A stretch of DNA of 64,000 nucleotides from Piscicola geometra (lineage: Eukaryota > Annelida > Clitellata > Hirudinida > Piscicolidae): contig OX030957.1 in the NCBI GenBank assembly GCA_943735955.1, forward strand, positions 11,901,017 through 11,965,016, read 5' to 3'. Positions 1-13,060 of the stretch are shown here, in pieces (positions within the stretch are counted from its first letter, which is position 1; each line of letters opens with the position of its first letter). Under the pieces are notes generated by a model that saw only the letters and a program-made list of their open reading frames with translations, ran no database searches and had not been told where the DNA came from. The position numbers and the translations under genes were made by a program.

Positions 1-1660
1 GCGTCTGTCAAGCTGTGAACGATATAGACTATAAAAAAAATTATAATTTGTTGAAAATTGATTATAAGTAGCTCAGAAATGTATGCGAAAATTTTAATTA
101 TATATAAAAGAAAGATAAGTTATTGAGAATATGAAAAAACAGAATACAGAAATTTTTACAATTTTAGTATTTATTTTTCTTTAGACATATTTTCAAACTA
201 CTTTTTTTTCTAATTAAATTAGCAACAAATAGCACCAAAAATATAATTTTGAGACGATCAAAACTATAATAACCATTTTTTAGTTAATTCATTTATAAAA
301 AACTTTCAACTTACAAATTAAAGAATTATTAGTTATTTAATTTGCTGTTAATTTTTTTTGTTGATGTTTCAACAATGAAACCCTATACAAATACGGTTGA
401 GTCCATAGGTCGTTGGATCAATCCAACACACCCTATTTACCAAAAAATTGGAATGAGTTTATTTTTGCAGCCTTCAAAGTGGCCTTGAAGTTCGATAGGG
501 CTATACCACAACTTAATAATGTTTATTATTATTATTTTTGTTTTTTTCAGAAATATCGTCAAATCTAATTTCAAAAAAATCTAGAGCTTTTTTTAAAATC
601 CGATCTATCTATGCTAGTGTTATTCAAAGTTAGTAAACGAAAAATTTTAAGTTAATATACGATTTTGACAGTGGTTATTGATGTTGAATTAATTTTATAA
701 TTTTAATAAGGTATAAAAAGAATGATTAATTAGCATCATAGACCCTTTTTACTTTATTGGAAAAGATTGTTAACTTTCCCCATGGGTGTGAGAGCAAATA
801 AGTCTATTGTGTTTATAAAATTAAAAGTGAGAAAATCTTGAATATAAACAAGTTTTGAAAAATCAATTATGGAAGAATAATAGAGAAGAAATACATTATT
901 AAATAATTTCTAATAAAAAGTAATTGTCGGCAAGCAATGAAGCTTCATAACTATAGACGCTAATTCTATAGCTAAGAAACGGTATTATAAAATACTAAAA
1001 AATCTAGATATATGGTTAAAAAATCTGAATTGATGCTTATATAGGCGAATGCCATTTTAAGTGCAGTAATCATTCCATTTTGTCAGTTTAAGGATAAAAT
1101 CTAGGCATCAAAAGCAATTAGCCCTTCAACGTAAGATGACAGCTGGATAAATCGTAACAATTACTTGAATTTTTTTCATTAGAACTTACATTTTCTTGTT
1201 GCCTGTCTGCCATATAAGCCGCCAACCTGATTCGAACTTGGTTCTAAGCGAGATCCTCCAGCAGCTCCCATGTTCTGTTTGTCTTTCTTGTGTCAGCTTG
1301 CAGTTCATTAGGCTAGATGATTTTCGGGAGCATCTATTTTTTAAATAATTAAGACGAAAGTAAACGGCGATTTATGCTATTTTCAAGGTCTCGTACGTTG
1401 TTTGAACACTCAATTGATCTAAGGAGCCTGTGCTTCCGGAAAAGAATATATGATTCGGCCCAATGTCTTTCATTTGACACGGGTTTCTTCTAGTTGCTCT
1501 TTCTGTACCAATAACAACAATGTAGGGTTTCTAACCATAGGCTAAACTACTATAAATGCATACTCAAAATTTTTTTGTTCTTTTACACATTATATAATAA
1601 TAGGAAGAACGATAATGAGAAATTATCAAACATCTAAAAAAGATGAAAATATATAACAAA
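1..1660. other. AT-rich intergenic DNA, no gene seen
   Basis: No convincing coding stretch or RNA gene is visible. Around 476-520 there is a short sequence resembling the tail of the SINE group at 5046, 23642 and 39826 (a GTGGCCTTGAAG-like core followed by TTATTATTATT). The rest is low-complexity A/T sequence. Confidence 0.5.
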
Positions 1661-2157
1661 AGAATGAAAGATCTGAAAATGAATGAAAGATCTGAAAATG
1701 AATGAAAGATCTGAAAATGAATGAAAGATCTGAAAATGAATGAAAGATCTGAAAATGAATGAAAGATCTGAAAATGAATGAAAGATCTGAAAATGAATGA
1801 AAGATCTGAAAATGAATGAAAGATCTGAAAATGAATGAAAGATCTATAAAGGAATGAAAGATCTGAAAATGAATGAAAGATCTGAAAATGAATGAAAGAA
1901 CTGAAAATGAATTAAAGAACTGAAAATGAATTAAAGATCTGAAAATGAATGAAAGATCTGAAAATGAATGAAAGATCTGAAAATGAATGAAAGATCTGAG
2001 AATGAATGAAAGATCTATAAATGAATGAAAGATCTGAAAATGAATGAAAGATCTGAAAATGAATGAAAGATCTGAAAATGAATGAAAGATCTGAGAATGA
2101 ATGAAAGATCTGAAAATGAATGAAAGATCTAAAAATGAATGAAAGATCTAAAAATAA
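1661..2157. repeat. 19-bp minisatellite, about 26 copies
   Basis: Tandem array of the unit TGAATGAAAGATCTGAAAA. Most units are identical; a few carry changes such as AGATCTATAA or AAGAACTGAA. Each intact unit contains the palindrome AGATCT. The array has no usable coding potential. Confidence 0.97.
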
Positions 2158-2994
2158 ATATAAATAAAAACGACTTTGTTGTGATTTTTATCTGAATTTA
2201 TTAGAATGCCAAAGACACTAAAATTATATAATGAAAACGCTGATTGCTCAAACAATCAAAATGACATTTGCATAGATTAAACCACTGGTCTGAAACTATT
2301 TACTCACCAACAAATGAAAATACATACCCATCTAGGTCATTTGACCCTTCAGACTTGGTAATTGATAATAACTCAAACAAAACCAGTACTTTCAAAAATA
2401 ATTTTCAACATTTTAAATCAGAATTTGCCTGTCTGACCATATAGCTTGAATTAAAAAAAAAACGGTTCTTTATGCCTTGCACTCAACCACTAAACAAACG
2501 TGCGTCTATTTGAGAGTTTTATATATATATATATAATACACAACTTGTAATTATATATTTTTAAAATGTGAAAATTAATTAAGAACTGTAATAATAACAG
2601 CTTTTCGGTTGCTACGTCTCAAAAATAACTCACCTAAGTAGCTGAAGTTTAAATATATTAATGTGCCTTATCCGTGCTTTCTCTACACTTTTTAGAAGTG
2701 CTAAACAGCTCCTACGTTTTTTTCGTCGCTTGATCCACCATTTTCTCGGAATATCTAACTGTTTTAATTTATCGTAATGCCGTCTTCCTGTCATGAACGA
2801 TGAACGAGAAAATATTTCTATAGAAATATACTTTTTAAAATATGAACTGTAATTTTTAATATTATTTGAAATTTTAATTTTATATTTTACTTTTTTTGCT
2901 TTAATTATAAATAAATAAACAGACCAAAATGGCGTCGGAGATAGGTTCACACATTCACTTTTACGATTGGCGGTTAAGTATAAGTTATATGTTA
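2158..2994. other. AT-rich non-coding stretch
   Basis: No gene is supported. An AT-rich open frame on the minus strand (2630-3037) has biased composition, no recognisable domain, and runs into the SINE that follows, so I treat it as chance. Confidence 0.5.
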
Positions 2995-3240
2995 TAACGG
3001 GTGGACGAGTGGTTAACGACTCGCGGCATATAGCCATAGGTCGTGGGTTTGATTCCCACTCATCCTAGTGACCAAATTTCATGGATATGAGATGAACGCT
3101 CCCAAAAAAACTTTAATCTCCGTGAAGAGAAATTACGAACTAAAAAATTCATAATTTCTCCCTTACGACCTAACCGGTTATGAGGAAACGTTTACGTTTT
3201 TTATAACTTATAACGCATAAAACGTAAAATACCAACATAT
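2995..3240 (+). repeat. tRNA-derived SINE (group A)
   Basis: The head reads like a tRNA. An A-box region (GGACGAGTGGTTAACGACTC) at about 3002-3021 is followed some 30 bases later by a B-box (GGTTTGATTCCC) at about 3045-3056. The spacing resembles a serine- or leucine-type tRNA, but no full cloverleaf is evident. The body continues to about 3240 with a motif CTCCGTGAAGAGAAATTACG. Read as an RNA polymerase III-derived SINE rather than a working tRNA gene. Confidence 0.6.
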
Positions 3241-5045
3241 TCACACACTTTTAAAGATGAAAAAAGTCAAATTTACGAAATTATAGGTATTTTTCAATCT
3301 ATTGCCAAAAACTCTAAATCGATCAATATAGAAGTTCTTTGCTATGAATGCTTGCGAAATCTAGTTTAATGATAATTTTGTACTTTTTAATGATTAAATT
3401 TATAATTTAGAAAAAGTTCAAAATAAAATTACTAGTATTCATCAACTTTATTATTGAAATTAGCTACGACTATTGTTATTTTTCGCCATTACCACCACAG
3501 ACCTTTAAATTTTAAAAGTAATGTCCGACCTAGAAGCCCAAAAATTTTTTTTTTATAAAAATGATGATGTTTAAACATTTTGGCTTTCCGATTCATCTGG
3601 TGTTTAACGGTAGTTTTAAAAAACTGCGAAAAATATTTGTTACTCAGCAGACATCATGGCAAACGATCCCATTCGTCAATAATAAAATCTAATTTAATGA
3701 TAATTAAAATAATAATATGATACTCACAAAATAAGATTAGAAGTGTTTGCCTTCAACACTGAAACTTTCGAGGTTTCGACAATGAACCTGGAACTCCTCA
3801 AAGGTTCATTAATGCTTAAAGACATCAGCAAAAGCACTGTGTAAGTCAAGCATGCAAAAACTTTTTCATTGTCTTAATGGTAAGAGTTCATCGAATAAAT
3901 AAAAAATTCAATTTATAAACAATAATAATAAAGAAGTATTTTTAAATATCCAATTAAAAACTCGATCAGACAATAAGTGTTTTTCTATCAATTAAATAAA
4001 TAAAAAATTCATTTAAGTAAGACATTTTTGTTCATTTACATTAAATAGACACTTTTACGGCAAAAACAACCACACAAATAACGATACACAACTACACTAT
4101 TTATCGGGTATAGGCTTCGTTCATGTTGTTTTATGGTTATTTCCATTATTCCATAAACTGACCCACAGTGCTCAAGCAAAATCTAAACCTATTTAGATAG
4201 ATCTATTAATAGTGGCACTATAACTATTTCTCCAAGAATTATTGTTCAAATAAAATGAATTTATAAGGGATAATAAACCTTCACTGTATAAAAAAAGTGT
4301 ATGTAAAAAGAAAATATGAACAATTCTCAATCTCCTTTGTATAATATTCAGAAGAATAGTTTTAAAATGTATTTCGAATTTCTTTTCTTCATGCCTTCAA
4401 ATAATGAGAAAGTATTAAGTGCACTTATTTAGTTACTGTATACTATACTATATTATATAGTCTATATGCAATCTCTTGAATACGATTCACATATAAAGCA
4501 GCAGTCTCAATTCTCAGTCTATAAGAATTTTTTAATTCGGTGCCAAATTGTATCTTAAATTAACTTTTTTTGGTAATAAATTACATCTTTTGAAATTTAT
4601 AAAGATATTTCTCAAGCTTTATATTTTTTATGAAGCTTTTAAACATACAAAGTTAATTAATTGAAAAGTAAAAAGTTAGTTAATTGAAAATTATTTTTGT
4701 AAGTTTAATTTATTTTTTAACTATTAGTATATCAATTGGAAAAAATACAATTAATTCATAATAAATTTAAAATCTAAGAAAAGCGTTGTTGAAAGTATCA
4801 TTTCAGGTTTTGTTTGTACAGAAATGAATTTAGGTGAGTTTTATAAAACTTTGAATATTAATTTTACTTAGATTTAATGATATACGGATTTTAAATTCTA
4901 TTTTCAAATTAAATTGTGTAAAAACTTTTGTTTTAAAATACTAATAGTAGTACTAGAACATTTTTATGCATATTTTATGTTCTAAGATAAGCCTGTAAAA
5001 ATAATAAGAATAATAGAAATAAACAAGAATAATAATAATTTATAA
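3241..5045. other. AT-rich non-coding stretch
   Basis: No open reading frame of note, RNA gene or clear repeat was found on either strand. Confidence 0.5.
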
Positions 5046-5235
5046 GTGAGCGTTTAACCCAAAGAGGCTCCTAGGCCACTTAATCTACAAGTTTCGGTTC
5101 GCGCATTGGGCTTCTAGGAGATCGGTTGCACTCTAACCTAGGACCATTATCCATTGGTCAAGCTGAGAGTCGTTACACACTCGGCTGTCCGTTCACCTTG
5201 TACATAAATTGAACATGCTTTTGAGTATATAAGCA
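5046..5235 (-). repeat. tRNA-derived SINE (group B)
   Basis: Read on the minus strand, an A-box-like AGCCGAGTGTGTAACGACTC is followed by a B-box-like GGTCCTAGGTTAGAGTGC. Then comes a GC-richer body ending in a GTGGCCTAGGAGCC-like segment. A related body occurs at 23642-23745, and tails occur near 476-520 and 39826-39905. This repetition supports a dispersed SINE family. Confidence 0.6.
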
Positions 5236-5542
5236 ACGTTCAATTTACAATGAACGGCATCGAAATTTTATTGAAAACGTGACAAGACATCACTTTTCGG
5301 TTTAAAAGGCCTCTATATTTTGATGCTCAAGTCATAACTATGTCACTCACATTTATGCCTTATAGAAACTTTTATTCTTATATCTATTATTATTATATTT
5401 TATTAGTTTTTAACTTTTTACAATTAGAAATACGATGTGATCAATAATTTTAAAAAAATTATTTTCATTATTCAATTTATCATTAAATATAATAAAATAT
5501 TCAATATTGTCTTTTATTAAAAATTATTTAATCTTTTTAATT

Positions 5543-6050
<508 letters not shown>

Positions 6051-6710
6051 CTCCTCTACCTACTTTTCCTATAATATATTTCCATTTGATTATGTGCTTT
6101 CATCACTACCTCAGCTCGAAGGTTATCCAAGACTGCTGCCACATCCCTACTGTATAAATTCAATCCAACACAAATCTCACTCTGTTCTTCTCATACACCT
6201 CCCTCAACACCCTTAAAATTTTTCCACCCATTCCCATTTTCTTTAACACCTCAAACAACTTGCCTCTGTTCACCCCATCATATGCCTTTTCTAAGTTTAA
6301 GCCCGCTACCAATAATCTTTCCCCTCTTGCCTTTGCAATTTCACTAACCCGCCCTTACATAAAAAGGTTGTCCTCCCCACGCCTCCCTGTGTTTCATTAA
6401 TTATACAATTACTTTCTGCCCATCTCTTCACTCGTTTTCCCAAAATAATCATCATTAGCTTACATAAAATGCTGCTTATTGCTACCGGTCGATAATTCTT
6501 AATTTTTCTTTTCTCACCTTCTTTATGAATTAGAACGATCCGACTATACCTCCAAATTTTTGGAACCTCACCTCCTTCTAATATTTTATTGAACCAATTC
6601 ATCACCTCTTCTCTTCCTCTACACTTCAACGACTTCAACAACTCCCCACTTACCCCCTCTTCATCCGCTGTTTTTCTTAGTTTAAGTTTAAACTTGGAAA
6701 CTATTTTGCT
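6051..6710 (-). pseudogene. LINE reverse transcriptase fragment
   Basis: Read on the minus strand from about 6710 down, the translation gives RT block motifs. These are a thumb-proximal stretch with WRYSRIVLIHKEG, then NYRPVAISSILCKLMMIILGKR, then NETQGG where GFRKGR is usual, and finally KAYDGVNRGKLFEVLKKMG beyond a frameshift near 6306-6340. It is a 5'- and 3'-truncated, frameshifted non-LTR retrotransposon remnant. The catalytic FADD/YADD block is missing. The fragment at 20980-21520 (also minus) may be from the same family because its downstream RT portion is of similar style. Confidence 0.75.
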
Positions 6711-6986
6711 TTTATGGGGTATATAAATTCATCATTCAAAATGACAGATTTAGCATAAGTTAGATTTTTGATTAAACTAGATTTTTGTATGTTTTTTGTT
6801 TTATATACTTATGGACTAAAGTGTATTTGAGAGTGTGTAACAAAGTTATTTTTACTATAAACCATCATGGGTCTTTCCCACCTTAACTACATTCAGTATG
6901 ACATTTTTTTCAATCAGTATTTATACACTTTTTTGGCTCGCTACTTATCAACTCATCTTATGTGCAAAGCTTTTGAGCGTCTTTGA
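6711..6986. other. non-coding spacer
   Basis: Nothing recognised between the LINE fragment and the hAT element. Confidence 0.5.
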
Positions 6987-8016
6987 ATAAAAATTAGAGC
7001 TGTGCTTTAATCTACGTTAACTCTCGATTAACGCGTTAATCCATTAACGACCGTCAAAATTTATAACGCCGTTAAATATTTTAACACATTCAAAAAAAAT
7101 TAAATAATTTAAAATGCTCAATTCATTTTCAAAATTGAACTGTTTTTTGCTGTTTTGGTTACATTGTCAGCAAGTGAACACTTTCCTAGTTTACTGTCAA
7201 CAGACGAATAGGAAAAATTGCATTCCATCAAAAACTTATCATTTCTCGTAGATTCGCAACAGAACTTCTAGGAAGTGAAAAATACTTGAAATGTTCAAAA
7301 GTATTACTTGCAATTTGTAACTTTACACAAAAAATCTGCACTCTAGAAGATGATCCAGCTTGTGTCATTTGTTTCACACACAAAATTTCTTTCCAAATGG
7401 GAGCAGAAAATGATTAATCAGAATATCCAATGGTCAAGAATTGCCACATCATAAGACCCCTGATTTAAACAATTAAAATACTTATTTTAAAAAAAGAGTT
7501 AAACAAACTAGTAGAATAAAAGAAAATTTCAAAAAATATACAGCCTTCACTAAAAAAAGACTACAAACATATGTAACTTCAGATTCTGAAGATGAAGATA
7601 CTTCAATCATGAATAAGTCAATCATTAAACGTTATAGAACAGAATCTGTAGTAGGCTTTGAGAGTTGTCCTCTTGCCAAAAACACAAAGGGGCATATCCG
7701 GCTCTTGCGAAACTGGCAAGACTATACTTGTCTTCTCCTGCAAGTAGAGTCCCGTGTGAACATTATTCAGCTTTTCAAGACACATAGTTAGCATGAAAAG
7801 AGTTCCTTTAGATCCAACTAATGTTGGAAAACTTGATTGCTTGAGTAACTGGCTCAAAAAGAATGTGTGAAATTTTTATTTTGTATATTTTATGGATTCG
7901 TTTTTATTCCTTCATATGTGGATTACTTGTTTTCTTGAGTAACTGACTCAAAAATGATGTGCGGCAATTGCATTTTTGATTAAAATGTTTAATCGTGGAA
8001 CAGCTCTAATAAAAAT
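6987..8016 (+). mobile_element. hAT-A non-autonomous element, copy 1, with 8-bp TSD
   Basis: The element runs 6995-8008 (1,014 bp). It begins TAGAGCTGTGC and ends ACAGCTCTA, giving short terminal inverted repeats. It is flanked by an exact 8-bp duplication ATAAAAAT (6987-6994 and 8009-8016), the size typical of hAT transposons. Internally, 7609-7860 encodes a broken hAT C-terminal dimerisation region: a stretch matching the hATC pattern of the copy at 28822 and ending in a VGKLDCLSNWLKK-like segment. Stops and frameshifts make it non-coding. Family relatives lie at 9230-9620, 22430-23173 and 28194-30089. Confidence 0.85.
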
Positions 8017-8899
8017 GTATCATTAAAAAATTAATTATTTTTTTTTTAAGTTTTAGTATTAAAACTACTTTTAAAAGTTCTGAAGAAATTGTCTTAAAAG
8101 CGAATAGAAAATGATAAATGATGCATGAGCATAAAATTTTCTGATATTTTCTATCTTTGAAATAATGATTTTGTTTGATATATTTTAATGATTAAAACTA
8201 AACAGAAAGGCTCGACGTCAAAAATAGTTTTCAAGAAAAAAAAGAAATAAATAAATGTAAACAGTATAAAATAAAATAAATCTTAAAGATTTTTTTACAA
8301 ATATTTAATTGATGACTAAATCGTTTTTGGATTGAATGGAAGCTTTTTATCACTTAAGAATCTTACTTTGTAAAATATTATAATCTCACGCTACCATCGC
8401 CACACCACCCATACCTCGAGCCGTTTCAAATATATTTTATGTCAAATATCCCATTGTTCTAAACTATTACTACGGCTGAAAAAAGAATCAGTGCTTAATA
8501 AGATATAAATATTTTTATAAATGTGAATTAATTAGAAATGTATCTAACTATTAGACAAATAAATACTTCAAAAGCGTATCAAATTTACAGCATGACATAA
8601 TATGTCAGTGATACGTTAAGTAATTAAAAATGATAATAAATATGATTTACTTTTGTAATATATTATAAACAGATAATTTGATTTTCATTTTAGTATAATA
8701 AAACAAAATTAATAATGATCTTGTTATTTTAATTCTTCAGAAAAAGAGATGATTCAATTCTTAATAAGGTTCTCTATTAATCATAATATTTCGAAAAATA
8801 TCTCGAGCTGTTGGGGGTTTTCATTTAAATTGGCTACGTAAAACTAACTCTAAAATAAGCACACTTTATTGTCTTTTGAAGTGTGCGAATTAAAGAACC
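8017..8899. other. AT-rich non-coding stretch
   Basis: No gene or recognised repeat. Confidence 0.5.
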
Positions 8900-8975
8900 A
8901 TTTACTTTCCCGGTCCCGGCCTTTGAGTTGCAGGTCCAACGTCTTACCATCTGAACAAACCCACTCGTCAAATTT
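8900..8975 (-). repeat. SINE group C fragment
   Basis: CCTTTGAGTTGCAGGTCCAACG followed by CTTACCATCTGA and ACCCACTCGTC matches the tRNA-like head (minus strand) of the SINEs at 25028, 39553 and 41880. Only the head is present. Confidence 0.55.
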
Positions 8976-9229
8976 TAATCTATTCTTTGAAAATTTGAAA
9001 AATACAATAACTTTTCGATGGTGGCGGAGCTAATACTAGAGCACATTAGCAATTAACGTGCGAATACTATCATAGTATTGGTATCACAATGATGTTATAT
9101 GCCGGTAGATCATATGTTAATGGGTTGAAAGTGGCTCTTTGTGATAAATGCAGTTTTCATCATATAAAACTACATTTATGGATTATGCGTTTTTAAAGTT
9201 GAAATTTTTTTGATAAAAAAATGAACAAT

Positions 9230-9622
9230 TCAAAAATCTATAAAATGCATATACCATTAATAAATCAATATTTTCCAAGGAAGTATTTATCATCTTCTGC
9301 AAGTACAGTTCCTTATGAACGTCAATTCAGCTGGGCACATGTAGAAAAACATGTTTGCTTGAGTCACTTGCTCAAATAGTATGTATGACAATTGCATTTT
9401 TTGAAAATGTATAGATTTTTTTCAAATTTGAATTACTTTTATATAAAAAACTCTGATGACATTTCAATAGTTTCTATTAGATTTTTGAGCCAAAATATTT
9501 TAAAATACTATTTCATACTCATTGCATATATGCTAAAAACATTGCGTTAAAACACGGTTAACTTTCGATTAAAAAATTTAATCGTTCGATTAACGGTGAT
9601 TAAAAGGTGTGGAACAGCTGTA
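9230..9622 (+). mobile_element. hAT-A element, copy 4 (3' end only)
   Basis: The segment from about 9270 repeats the hATC region of the family (AAGTATTTATCATCTTCTGC, then CTTGAGTCACTTGCTCAAA). It continues to a right end GGAACAGCTGTA preceded by the family's GATTAACGGTGATTAAAA-like subterminal sequence. The left end is missing, so it is a truncated copy. Confidence 0.7.
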
Positions 9623-9789
9623 AAATTAGCTGATGCCACATTACGATTATAAAACGATTTCAAATAAGAATTTTTCATCTTAAGGTTAATTTCGATGTAC
9701 ATTTTTATTTGTTGAACATCTCTACTTGTTTTAAATAGCTTTGCAACCAAAGCTATGTTCGATTACTTAGTTGGCGTTACTAAACATAG

Positions 9790-10020
9790 TTAACACCTAA
9801 TTGTTAGAGGAGGGTCATAAGTAGGCAAAAAATCTAAAAATTACAAATTCGTTACGTCCACTTGGAAAATGGTTCACTAGGTTATTTAATGAATATTTAA
9901 TATTGGTAGTTGTTACTTTTGATGAAACCCCCCCCCCACACCCGAAAACTAAATTGAAGATTTAGGCTTAAGTCTCAGCGTTTTCAAGTAAAAAGAAATC
10001 ATTAGATAATTTAAATTACT
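9790..10020 (+). repeat. Dispersed repeat, copy 1 (inverse of 42365-42575)
   Basis: About 220 bp matches the reverse complement of 42365-42575 at high identity. Shared landmarks include AAATTCGTTACGTCCACTTG, CACTAGGTTATTTAATGAAT, a C-homopolymer followed by CACACCC, and AAAAAGAAATCATTAGATAA. The two copies differ by a short insertion in this copy after GGCTTAAG. No coding capacity; class unknown. Confidence 0.8.
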
Positions 10021-13000
10021 CAAAATTTACGATAATAATGTTACCTAATATATTACAATGCAATATAATAATATAATTTAATATTATAAATAATTTCACA
10101 AAATATTTGTGCAGCCCACTCTACACTGGGCTTAAGTAGTGGCATGAATAAAATTCTGCAATTGGTTGACACGGATTTAAGGATATATCAGGTTTTAAAA
10201 AGTTTTATGGTGGAAATAAACGTTTATAGAAAAAATAAAAGTGTATTTGGACATGCACTTGACAGGTGCCTTCAGCTGGTGACTCCTGAGCTCAGCTAAA
10301 GTCTGGAACCGATTCAATGAGTTTCTTCTCTACCTTAAGTAGATAATGGTATCCAGTGGGCTGTTTTTTACGAAAACAAAAATTCGGGTTTTTTTCAAAG
10401 CAAAAACAATTCTTATTCACCACTTTAATGATCTCACTGAGTTCTCAAGCCAAAACCCACAGATAAACAATCGCCTAGTAAGAGAAGTTATGGAACCTCC
10501 CTATATAAGTTCTGGTAGTGTTTTTCAGCTTGGATGTGCATTTGGTGTCAGAAGCAGCAGTTGAGCACTTGGAGTAAGTCTATTAGTTAATTTTCATTAT
10601 GCAGCTCTTTCTCATGACGGTTTTGATAGGCAAAAGAGAGACTAGGACATTGATGAAGAGGCCTTACCTATGAAGTACCCAATCAGTGAGCAGGCTTCTG
10701 AAATCGACGACACTCATAAATTGAATGCAGTCAGTAGATCCATCATCCTATAAAAGAGTCAGCAGCCTAGAGATGGACAGATCCCGTCTTTCGGAGGCTT
10801 CAATGCAACGGGTCAAGCAAAAAAAACAGTCAAAACTTAACTACAGTAAAGAAGAAGAAACTAAGTTTTTTAAAGAAATAAAACAAACTGGTTTTTAGAA
10901 AAAAGCGAAAAAGACTTGAACGTTTATGCCTGTTTAAATCAAAAAATGATCCTTTCACTGAAAATAAAGAAGCTTAAAAAACAAAAGATCTTTTCATTTA
11001 ATTATTTTTATTCAATTTATAATTAGTAAAGATGAATAAAACTAATTAAAAAGAACTAAATAGTAAATATACAATGTGATTACTAAATGAAATATAAGAT
11101 AAATACACATTTGCGATTACTAAAGGAAATATAAGATAAATACACATTTGTGATTACTAAATAAAATATTAGGTAAATACACAGATGGGATTATTAAATT
11201 ATAAGATCTGGTCTATAATACTAACATTGCTTTGTGGCTCAGACGTCAGTCATTCATCTTGACAATCATCTGCTTCTGAGACATTTTTCTAGTCTGTTTC
11301 AGCTATTTTTTATTTTAAAAAGTTATATCTTTCAAATCGAATAAATTAAAAAAGAAAAAGAAGTTTTTGCTAAAGCAGTTAAAATGAATAATTATTAGAC
11401 CCTGGTATTATATAGTGCGCTAAAACATTTGATAGTTCACCTAAATTAAAAAAAACACATTCTGAAATATTATACATAAATAAATAGTCAATTTTTTCGT
11501 TATAGGTGATGAGGCACCATAGTGTTTTATAGAAATAAAAGAAAGTATTTTATGTATAGATAGAATTTTTTTTACATGTATGAGTTTATGAGAAGAAAAA
11601 CATTTAAATTAAAAATTGTAATGCTATAAAACTCGTTTTCTTTATTCCAATAGTCAGGTAATCAATCAAATTGTTTAGACTTGAGTAACTTCATCGGATT
11701 TCTTTTCATGCTATATTTATTAGGTTTCTTGAATCTTGGATTTATTATTGATAACTTTGCATTATTATTCATATAATTATTAATTTAAACTCTTTAGAAT
11801 ATTTTTAAGATTCTGGTGAACATAAAAGTTATTTTTTATACTTTCTTTTAATTAAATATTAATTTATATTTATTTTATTTTTACTTCATTTTGTGAATAT
11901 TTTTGCGTAACTAGTTGCTTTGAAGAATTAAAACTACCTTCCTTAATTAATGCTTGAATAACATTTCGTCTATTAGTCTACATTGAATTTCAAAACAACT
12001 CATTAAGAGGCTTCATCAGATTAGTCTCAAATTCTTGAATATTTGTATCTTTTAATGTTGTCAGCATCAACATTTACCCAAATTTTTCAAATGATATAAA
12101 CAAAAATGAATGTTAATTGAAATTTAAAAATCCTATTTTAATTAGATTTTAAGTTAAATCTATTAACGAAAGACATCGTATATCAACTTGTTCGATTTAC
12201 CACATGTCATGCATAACATGTCAAGCACAATAAGTTCTTGTTAAAATCGATTTATTTAATTTTTTTAACAATTTGTTTTCTCAATAGTTTCTGATTCATT
12301 CCTAAAAAAGGATGTATCTAAACTATCATCAAGACTATTTTCATCGTCTTCATCATGCACTTTTCCAATGATTCATACAGGAAACGTTGCGAATGACTGA
12401 TGGAAGGCTGTCAAATTTTTATGTTAAGAATAAATCTAACTTATTGAAGAAAATTGAATCTAAAAAGTTTTAAAAGTACAACTGAAGAAAATTAGATAAT
12501 TTTTGTATTTGAAAATTATGTGTTAAATTGTAAATAGATATTCTTTTAGCAAAAGAAAAATAATTTAAAATATAAATACCTTTTATGTAATTGTATTTAT
12601 CACAAGGAGGTTGCTCAAGATGAACCGGTTCCAAAGATAGAACGGGCTTATTTACAATTACGCGCTTTGAAAAAAATTTTTCTATCTATGCATCCATCTT
12701 AGATACACATTTTTATGTTGGTTTCGTTTCGGAAAGTTATCTCATTCAATTAGAATACTTGAAAAATTGATTTCTAAAAGAGTTTTAAAAATATTAGGAG
12801 ATTGCATTTTGCTTTTTTTTCCTCAACTTTCGAAGGTAAATAATTTCAATTTTTTATTAGTAATTAGATGGTGCAATACAGTTTTATTGTGTGCAAGTTG
12901 TAAAATTATAAACTGAGTGATTGGCCTGTTATGACCATGATTATGTGCATGGTCATAGTTTCCTAACATGGACCACGGATTAAACGTAGGAAGAGATTAT

Positions 13001-13060
13001 AGACATTGATTAATCTGTCTCTGGCATTAATCTGTCTCGGGGGATGATAAAGCTATATAG
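10021..13060. other. AT-rich non-coding stretch
   Basis: No gene is supported. The only structure noted is a roughly 37-bp tandem repeat of about three copies at 11069-11197 (unit containing GATTACTAAA and AAATACACA). Confidence 0.5.
11069..11197. repeat. 37-bp tandem repeat, about 3 copies
   Basis: The motif GATTACTAAA followed by a variable AATATAAGATAAATACACA recurs at about 37-bp spacing, with divergence increasing to the right. Confidence 0.75.

Noticed and set aside
1661..2157. CRISPR-like array
   Set aside because: Units are directly contiguous without unique spacers, and the genome is animal; it is a minisatellite.
2630..3037. 135-codon minus-strand open frame
   Set aside because: Composition-driven, no domain, and it runs into a tRNA-derived SINE.
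2995..3065. Possible functional tRNA gene
   Set aside because: A and B boxes are present, but a full cloverleaf with an acceptor stem could not be drawn and a SINE-like body follows.
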